A stretch of 64,000 nt of DNA from NCBI RefSeq assembly GCF_016598475.1, contig NZ_JAEMUX010000036.1:17985-81984 (forward strand). Direction: 5' to 3'. Positions within the stretch are counted from its first letter, which is position 1. Each line of letters opens with the position of its first letter. The translations under genes and the position numbers were made by a program. The notes below the pieces were generated by a model. It saw only the letters and a list, made by a program, of their open reading frames with translations, did not search any database and had not been told where the DNA came from. Of this stretch, positions 58,346 to 64,000 are shown piece by piece. Source of the DNA: Streptomyces adelaidensis. Its GTDB lineage: Bacteria; Actinomycetota; Actinomycetes; Streptomycetales; Streptomycetaceae.

Positions 58346-60841
58346 ATGTCCGTACTGACGCGCGACGAAGCGCAAGCCCGTGCCCGGCTCCTCGACGTCC
58401 ACCGCTACGAGATCGCACTCGACCTCACGCGCGGCGACGAGACCTTCGACTCCCGCACCGCCATCCACTTCACCGTGCGGGGAAAGAAAAAGGCCGCGGA
58501 CACCTTCGTCGAGCTCAAGCCCGCCGAACTGCGCTCCGCAACCCTCGACGGACAGCCCCTCGACCCCGAGACCCTCGACGGCAACCGCCTGCCCCTCAAG
58601 GGCCTCACCCCGGGCGAACACGAACTGCGCGTCGACACCGCCATGCGCTACTCCCGCACCGGCGAAGGCATGCACCGCTTCACCGACCCCACCGACAGCG
58701 AGACCTACGTCTACACCCAGCTCTTCATGGACGACGTACAACGCGTCTTCGCCGCCTTCGACCAACCCGACCTCAAGGCCGTCTTCGACCTCACCGTCAC
58801 CGCCCCCGACACCTGGACCGTCCTCGCCAACGGCATCACCGAACACCACGACGACGGCACCTGGCGGGCCGCCACCACCCCCCTGATCTCCACCTACCTC
58901 GTCGCCGTCGCCGCCGGCCCCTGGCACTCCGTACACACCGAACACCGAGGCCTGCCCTTCGGCATCCACTGCCGCCGCTCCCTCGCCCCCCACCTCGACA
59001 CCGACGCCGACGAAATCCTCGACGTCACCCGCGCCTGCTTCGACCGCTACCACGAGAAGTTCGAGGAGCCCTACCCCTTCGACTCCTACGACCAGGCCTT
59101 CGTCCCCGAATTCAACGCGGGCGCCATGGAGAACCCCGGCCTCGTCACCTTCCGCGACGAGTTCATCTACCGCTCCGCCGTCACCGACACCGAACGCCAG
59201 ACCCGCGCCATGGTCATCGCCCACGAAATGGCCCACATGTGGTTCGGCGACCTCGTCACCCTCAAATGGTGGGACGACATCTGGCTCAACGAGTCCTTCG
59301 CCGAGTACATGGGCTACCAGACCCTCACCGAAGCCACCCGCTTCACCGACACCTGGGTCGACTTCGGCATCGCCCGCAAAGCCTGGGGATACGACGCCGA
59401 CCAGCGCCCCTCCACCCACCCCGTCGCCCCCGAAGCGGTCGACGACACCGCCGCCGCCCTCCTCAACTTCGATGGCATCTCCTACGCCAAGGGCGCCTCC
59501 GCCCTCCGCCAACTCGTCGCCTGGCTCGGCGAGAAAGACTTCCTCGCCGGCATCAACACCCACTTCACCCGCCACCGCTTCGGCAACGCCACCCTCGCCG
59601 ACTTCATCGACAACCTCGCCGGGGCCACCGAACGCGACGTCCACGCCTGGGCCGACGCCTGGCTGCGCACCACCGGCGTCGACACCCTCACCCCCAAGAT
59701 CACCCGCAGCCCCGACGGTACCCACACCCTCACCGTCGACCACGCCGGCAGCCGCCCCCACCACATCACCGTCGGCCTCTACGACCAGGACCTCGGCGAC
59801 GACCAGGGCCACCTCACCCTCCGCGACCGCATCGAACTAGACATCCCCCAGACCACCGACCAGCCCATCGGCAAACGGCCCGCCCTGCTCCTCCTCAACG
59901 ACGGCGACCTCACCTACACCAAGGTCCGCTTCGACCCCGACTCCTTCACCGCCGTCACCGGCCACCTCTCCGGCCTCCCCGACCCCCTCACCCGCGCCGT
60001 CGTCTGGAACGCCCTGCGCGACGCCGTACGCGACGCCGAACTCCCACCCGCCGCCTACCTCGAAGCCGCCCGCGCCCACCTCCCCCGCGAAACCGACCTG
60101 GCCATCGTCCAAGGCGTCCTCGCCTTCGCCACCACCCAGGTCGCCGACCGCCTCCTCGCCCCCGCCCAGCGCCCCACCGGCCTGTCCACCCTCACCGCCC
60201 TGTGCCGCGACCTCATCCGCCGCACCGAGGACGGCGACAACCCCGGCCTGCGCCTCACCGCCGTACGCCACTTCATCGACGTCGCAGCCCACCCCGACAC
60301 CATCGCCGCCTGGCTCGCCGAAGGCACCGTCCCCGGCGGACCCGAACTCGACCCCGAGCTGCGCTGGCGCGTCCTCGGCCGGCTCGCCGCCCTCGGTGCG
60401 GTCGACACCGCCGCGATCGCCGAAGAACTGGAGCGGGACCCGAGCGCCACCGGCCAGGAGGGCGCCGCCCGCTGCCGGGCCGCCCTGCCCGACCCGGACG
60501 CCAAGCGCACCGCCTGGGACGCCATGTTCACCACCGACGACCTCTCCAACTACCTCTTCACCGCCACCGCCCAGGGATTCTGGCAACCGGAACAGACGGA
60601 CCTCCTCCACGAGTACGTCGAGCGCTACTGGACCGACGCGGTGACGCTGGCCGCCCGACGAGGACCGGCCATCGCGGAGGCGGCCGGACGGTGGGCGTTC
60701 CCCCTCTACGCCGTGGACCCGGAGACCCTCGGTCTGGGGGAGCGGTGTCTCCGAGACGGTCAGCCGATTCCGGCCCTTCGGCGCAAGCTGGTGGACCAAC
60801 TGGACGACCTGGGGCGTGCGTTGCGCGCGCGGGAGGCGTAG
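58346..60841 (+). CDS. pepN: Aminopeptidase N
   Basis: 831-residue M1 zinc aminopeptidase. Substrate-site motif NAGAMENPGLVTF near 262, zinc motif HEMAHMWFGDLVTLKWW near 298, and the third ligand Glu in LNESFAEYMG near 318, with Tyr in GISYAKGASAL near 380; the ERAP1-like C-terminal domain fills 520-820. It releases N-terminal residues from peptides in the cytoplasm. ATG 58346 (MSVLTRDEAQARARLLDVHRY) fits the family start; ATG 58337 would add three residues. A possible CAGCAT -10 box lies 7 nt upstream of 58346. Confidence 0.95.
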   Translation: MSVLTRDEAQARARLLDVHRYEIALDLTRGDETFDSRTAIHFTVRGKKKAADTFVELKPAELRSATLDGQPLDPETLDGNRLPLKGLTPGEHELRVDTAMRYSRTGEGMHRFTDPTDSETYVYTQLFMDDVQRVFAAFDQPDLKAVFDLTVTAPDTWTVLANGITEHHDDGTWRAATTPLISTYLVAVAAGPWHSVHTEHRGLPFGIHCRRSLAPHLDTDADEILDVTRACFDRYHEKFEEPYPFDSYDQAFVPEFNAGAMENPGLVTFRDEFIYRSAVTDTERQTRAMVIAHEMAHMWFGDLVTLKWWDDIWLNESFAEYMGYQTLTEATRFTDTWVDFGIARKAWGYDADQRPSTHPVAPEAVDDTAAALLNFDGISYAKGASALRQLVAWLGEKDFLAGINTHFTRHRFGNATLADFIDNLAGATERDVHAWADAWLRTTGVDTLTPKITRSPDGTHTLTVDHAGSRPHHITVGLYDQDLGDDQGHLTLRDRIELDIPQTTDQPIGKRPALLLLNDGDLTYTKVRFDPDSFTAVTGHLSGLPDPLTRAVVWNALRDAVRDAELPPAAYLEAARAHLPRETDLAIVQGVLAFATTQVADRLLAPAQRPTGLSTLTALCRDLIRRTEDGDNPGLRLTAVRHFIDVAAHPDTIAAWLAEGTVPGGPELDPELRWRVLGRLAALGAVDTAAIAEELERDPSATGQEGAARCRAALPDPDAKRTAWDAMFTTDDLSNYLFTATAQGFWQPEQTDLLHEYVERYWTDAVTLAARRGPAIAEAAGRWAFPLYAVDPETLGLGERCLRDGQPIPALRRKLVDQLDDLGRALRAREA

Positions 60842-60896
60842 GCGACTTACGAACGCGCCGTCGGGGCGGGGGTTGACTGCGGGCTCGCGGCTGTGT

Positions 60897-60926
60897 GTGG
60901 CTGATCGCGCAGTTCCCCGCCCCCCT
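60897..60926 (+). repeat. Dispersed intergenic element, copy C
   Basis: GTGGCTGATCGCGCAGTTCC followed by CCGCCCCCCT, between pepN and the siderophore operon. Confidence 0.8.
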
Positions 60927-60959
60927 TCAAGGCGCGCTGCCGTACGCTCTTTTGGCTGT

Positions 60960-60997
60960 AATTGGCGGCATTTTCGGGTGTCAGCACCCAATTGGCG
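60960..60997. promoter_or_regulatory. Repeat pair upstream of the siderophore operon
   Basis: AATTGGCG occurs at 60960-60967 and 60990-60997, 30 bp apart (same DNA face), with GGGTG-TCAG-CACCC between. No DmdR1/IdeR-type iron box (TTAGGTTAGGCT-like) is visible in this 190-bp region. Confidence 0.4.
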
Positions 60998-61032
60998 TAC
61001 AAGATGGGGTTCCCCGTGCTCCGGAGGACCCC

Positions 61033-62400
61033 ATGACCGCCCCACCCCTCGCCTCAGGTCCCCAAGGCCCCGGCGCACTCGAACCACTGCTGGACACAGT
61101 GCTCACCGCACTCCGCGAAGGCGCCCACGAGCGGGGCGGCCCCCTCCCCGCCGGCGGCCCGCAAGCGGTCACAGCCCGGATGCGCGACGCACTCGGCGAC
61201 CCGCTCCCCGCCCAAGGCGACCCCGACGCACTCCACCGGCTGGTCCGCGCCCTCGCCGCAGGCACCGCCGACCCCGCCGACCCCCTGTGCACGGCCCACC
61301 TCCACACCCCACCCCTGGCCGTCGCCGCCGCCGCGGACCTCGCCGCCTCCGCATTGAACCCCTCCCTCGACTCCTGGGACCAGGCCCCCGCCGCCTCCGC
61401 CCTCGAAGCCCTCGTGACCCGCGCCCTGGCCGCCGAGACCGGCGCCGCCGACGCCCTCGTCACCACCGGCGGCACCGAGTCCAACCAACTCGCCGTCCTC
61501 CTCGCACGAGAAACCCACCCCGGCGTACGACTGATCATCGGAGCCAACGCCCACCACTCCCTCACCCGCGCCGCCTGGCTCCTCGGCCTCCCCGAACCCC
61601 TCACCGTCCCCGCACCCTCCGGCACCCTGGACCCCGCCGCCCTCGACCACGCCCTCTCCCAGACACCCGCCCGCACAGCCCTCGTCGCGGCCACCGCCGG
61701 CACCACCGACGCCGGACTCATCGACCCACTCCCCGAGATCGCCGACCTCTGCGAAACCCACGGCGCCCGCCTCCACATCGACGCCGCCTACGGCGGAGGC
61801 CTCCTCTTCAGCGACCACCACCGCCCCGCCCTCGACGGCCTCACCCGCGCCCACACCATCACCCTCGACCTGCACAAACTCGGCTGGCAACCAGCCGCCG
61901 CCGGCTTCCTCGCCGTACGCGACGCCGCCGACCTCGCCGTACTGACCCACCGCGCCGACTACCTCAACGCCGACGACGACACCCACGCCGGCCTCCCCGA
62001 CCTGCTCGGCCGCTCACTACGGACCACCCGCCGACCCGACATCCTCAAAACCGCCGTCACCCTCAAAACCCTGGGCCGCGCCGGACTCGCCGCACTCGTC
62101 GACCACGTCTGCGCCCTCGCCCAGGACCTCGCCGCCCTCATCGAGGCACACCCCGCCTTCGAGCTCTACGACCGGCCCACCATCAGCACGGTCCTCTTCC
62201 GGCCCGCCGGGGCATCCGACGACACCGTGGCCGCCGTACGCCGAAAACTGCTCCACGACGGCCGGGCCGTCATAGGCCGCGCCGTACTCGACGGCCGCCT
62301 CTGGCTCAAAGCCACCCTCCTCAACCCCCACACCCGGCCCGGCGACCTCGCCACCCTGCTGAAGCTCGTAGAACTCGCAGAAGGACACACCCCCACATGA
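61033..62400 (+). CDS. desA: PLP-dependent decarboxylase, DesA-like (lysine/diamine)
   Basis: 455-residue group II PLP decarboxylase. TTGGTESNQLAVLLAR near 150, ANAHHSLTRAAWLLG (PLP-stacking His) near 178, AATAGTTDAGLIDPL near 221, IDAAYGGGLLFSD (Asp) near 248, and the PLP Lys in TITLDLHKLGWQPAAAG near 282. In desferrioxamine pathways DesA makes cadaverine from lysine. ATG 61033 has GGAGG 5 nt upstream. It is followed by an N-monooxygenase gene with ATGA overlap, which strongly supports a hydroxamate siderophore operon. Confidence 0.85.
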   Translation: MTAPPLASGPQGPGALEPLLDTVLTALREGAHERGGPLPAGGPQAVTARMRDALGDPLPAQGDPDALHRLVRALAAGTADPADPLCTAHLHTPPLAVAAAADLAASALNPSLDSWDQAPAASALEALVTRALAAETGAADALVTTGGTESNQLAVLLARETHPGVRLIIGANAHHSLTRAAWLLGLPEPLTVPAPSGTLDPAALDHALSQTPARTALVAATAGTTDAGLIDPLPEIADLCETHGARLHIDAAYGGGLLFSDHHRPALDGLTRAHTITLDLHKLGWQPAAAGFLAVRDAADLAVLTHRADYLNADDDTHAGLPDLLGRSLRTTRRPDILKTAVTLKTLGRAGLAALVDHVCALAQDLAALIEAHPAFELYDRPTISTVLFRPAGASDDTVAAVRRKLLHDGRAVIGRAVLDGRLWLKATLLNPHTRPGDLATLLKLVELAEGHTPT

Positions 62401-63884
62401 GCACGTCCCCGACGCCCCCTACGCCTCCGCTGTCCCCCACACCCCCGAACACCCCCGCCGACCCACCACCCAGCGACGAACCCGACGCCCCCCGCGACCT
62501 CATCGGCGTCGGAATCGGCCCCGCCAACCTCTCCCTCGCCGCCCTCGCCCACCCCCTCGCCGAACTCGACGCCGTGTTCTACGAACAGCGCCCCGGATTC
62601 GACTGGCACCCCGGCCTCCTCATCGAAGGCGCCACAGTCCAAGTACCCTTCCTGGCAGACCTGGTGACGCTCGCCGACCCCGCCAGCCCATGGTCCTTCC
62701 TGAACCACCTCAGGGCCCGCGACCGGCTCTTCCCCTTCTACTTCGCCGAGCGCTTCCACATCCAGCGCGCCGAATACGACGCCTACTGCCGCTGGGTCGC
62801 CGAGAACCTCCCCGGACTCCGCTTCGGACACCAGGTCGACTCCGTGCGCTGGAACCCCGAACGCGACCTGTTCGAGGTCGACTTCACCCAGCTCGACGAC
62901 GACGCGGAGAGCACCGCACACGGACGTACCTACGCCCGGAACATCGTCCTCGGCGTCGGCACCGAACCGTACGTGCCCGAACCCCTCAAGCCACTCGTCG
63001 AGGCACCCGGCGTGCCCGTCATCCACGCCGCGGACTACCTCGACGACCGCGACCGCCTCCTCGCCGCCGAACACGTCACCGTCATCGGCGCCGGCCAGTC
63101 CGGCGCCGAGGTCTTCCTCGACCTGCTGCGGCACCGGCCCGCCGGACGGGAGGGACTGCACTGGCTGGGCCGTACGGAGGCGTTCGCACCCATGGAGTAC
63201 TCCAAACTGGGCCTGGAACACTTCACCCCCGACTACACCCGCTACTTCCACGCGCTCGCCGAACCGACCCGCGACCGCCTGGTCACCGCCCAATGGCAGC
63301 TCCACAAGGGCATCGACGCCGACACCATCGCCGCGATCCACGACGAGCTGTACCGCCGCACCCTCGACGGCGCCTGGCCCGACGCCGTCCTCACCCCCGG
63401 CGTCCACGTCCGCACCGCCGGCCGCCTCGCGACCACCAAGGTCGAACTCCACCTCGAACACATCGAGCAGGGCACCCGCTCCCGCCTCACCACCGACGCC
63501 GTCGTCCTCGCCACCGGCTACCGCGAACGCCCCCTCGACCGCGTCCTCGCCGGCCTCGACCCCTACATCCGACGCGACAGCCGCGAGCGCCCCCGAGTCG
63601 ACGAGAAGTTCCGGATGGTCCTCGACCCCTCGGTGACCGCCTCCGGCTGCCACGTCTACGTCCAGAACGCCGAACTCCACACCCACGGCGTCGGCGCCCC
63701 CGACCTCGGCCTCGCCGCCTGGCGCAGCGCCACCATCCTCAACACCCTCACCGACAAGGAGCCCTACCCCCTCCCCGGCCGCACCGCCTTCACCACCTTC
63801 GGCCTCGAACCCAGGCCACGAATCCCGTCCGCACGCAAGGAAAAGACCCTCACCCCACTCACCCCGCTCATCGACGCAAGGTAA
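62397..63884 (+). CDS. desB: Lysine/diamine N-monooxygenase, DesB-like
   Basis: 495-residue flavin-dependent N-hydroxylase of the SidA/IucD/PvdA family. FAD motif GVGIGPANLSLAALAHPL near 40, WHPGLLIEGATVQVPFLADL near 75, NADPH motif VTVIGAGQSGAEVFLDLL near 225, and the C-terminal VVLATGYRERPLD near 372. It should hydroxylate cadaverine or a related diamine. The first 35 residues are Pro/Thr-rich and unconserved. ATG 62397 overlaps the desA-like stop by 4 bp. The remaining genes (acyltransferase and NIS synthetase) would lie beyond the window. Confidence 0.88.
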   Translation: MSTSPTPPTPPLSPTPPNTPADPPPSDEPDAPRDLIGVGIGPANLSLAALAHPLAELDAVFYEQRPGFDWHPGLLIEGATVQVPFLADLVTLADPASPWSFLNHLRARDRLFPFYFAERFHIQRAEYDAYCRWVAENLPGLRFGHQVDSVRWNPERDLFEVDFTQLDDDAESTAHGRTYARNIVLGVGTEPYVPEPLKPLVEAPGVPVIHAADYLDDRDRLLAAEHVTVIGAGQSGAEVFLDLLRHRPAGREGLHWLGRTEAFAPMEYSKLGLEHFTPDYTRYFHALAEPTRDRLVTAQWQLHKGIDADTIAAIHDELYRRTLDGAWPDAVLTPGVHVRTAGRLATTKVELHLEHIEQGTRSRLTTDAVVLATGYRERPLDRVLAGLDPYIRRDSRERPRVDEKFRMVLDPSVTASGCHVYVQNAELHTHGVGAPDLGLAAWRSATILNTLTDKEPYPLPGRTAFTTFGLEPRPRIPSARKEKTLTPLTPLIDAR

Positions 63885-63936
63885 TCGAAAGGCAAAGAAG
63901 TAGGGCAGGAGTGGTGACGGCTGCAATAAAACTGCC

Positions 63937-63942
63937 TACTTT
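63937..63942 (+). promoter_or_regulatory. TACTTT -10-like box for the last gene
   Basis: TACTTT ends 6 nt before ATG 63949. It is part of a near-palindrome in which AAGTAGGGCAG (63900-63910) matches CTGCCTACTT (63932-63941). Confidence 0.35.
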
Positions 63943-63948
63943 TCGGCC

Positions 63949-64000
63949 ATGACCAGCATCCGCACAGACCACTCCGGCACAGACCACTCCGGCACAGACC
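63949..64000 (+). CDS. Start of an unidentified gene (truncated by the window)
   Basis: Seventeen codons are visible, reading MTSIRTDHSGTDHSGTD: two or more copies of the pentapeptide TDHSG from a 15-bp tandem repeat. By position it could be the DesC-type acyltransferase of the siderophore operon with a repeat-extended N-terminus, but nothing in the visible part shows this. It has its own possible -10 box. Confidence 0.5.
   Translation, partial: MTSIRTDHSGTDHSGTD

Noticed and set aside
57550..60876. A 1108-codon Arg/Pro/His-rich frame overlapping pepN
   Set aside because: Composition is typical of an off-frame reading of GC-rich codons; pepN in the neighbouring frame has complete M1 motifs.

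Overview
The window is a high-GC actinobacterial chromosome segment that reads as Streptomyces. Pointers are the dnaE - his - trp - lgt - gltBD gene order, Streptomyces-only small families (an HGxxPAAW protein, a TrpM-like peptide, a Trp-associated membrane protein), abundant 4-bp start/stop overlaps, GTG/TTG starts, and TAGGCT-type -10 boxes lying 6-8 nt before start codons. I see no tRNA, rRNA, prophage, IS element or CRISPR array.

Layout. 1-10.8 kb: the end of dnaE, a 54-aa basic protein, a NYN-domain protein, an ABC-2 exporter pair, a YbaK-type deacylase, a LON-substrate-domain protein and two conserved proteins of unknown function. 10.9-18 kb: hisD-hisC-hisB-small membrane protein-hisH-priA-ridA-hisF, mostly translationally coupled, then hisI next to trpE. 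18-25 kb: trpE, three small membrane-protein genes, then trpC-trpM-trpB-trpA. PriA serves both the histidine and tryptophan pathways; no trpF is present. 25-27 kb: a DsbA-like thioredoxin-fold protein and lgt.

27-34.4 kb (minus strand): a tightly coupled six-gene operon of four divergent ADP-ribosylglycohydrolase-family proteins followed by a CaiB-type CoA-transferase and a CitE-type lyase. Direct repeats sit in front of it and in-frame minisatellites lie inside two of its genes. This is the least understood system here. 34.7-45.6 kb: a VIT-family transporter, gltB/gltD behind a possible GlnR half-site pair, a rhomboid protease, a TerF-like VWA protein and an orphan QcrB-type cytochrome b.

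45.5-55.9 kb: a catabolic island that matches, in gene content and order, the mycobacterial KstR2 regulon for steroid C/D-ring (HIP) breakdown: two FadE-type dehydrogenases, IpdF, a KstR2-like TetR regulator, a FadA6-like thiolase, IpdC-IpdB-IpdA-EchA20 and two SDRs. Two divergent promoters carry related TetR-type operators, and six 18-bp tandem repeats precede the regulator gene. No HIP-CoA ligase (FadD3) is visible.

56-64 kb: a zinc metalloprotease, a chorismate mutase, a frameshifted response regulator whose start is quadruplicated by an 18-bp repeat, pepN, and the first two genes of a hydroxamate-siderophore (desferrioxamine-type) operon plus the first codons of a third gene. Short tandem-repeat expansions (6, 9, 15, 18 and 30 bp) recur across the window, in both coding and intergenic DNA.
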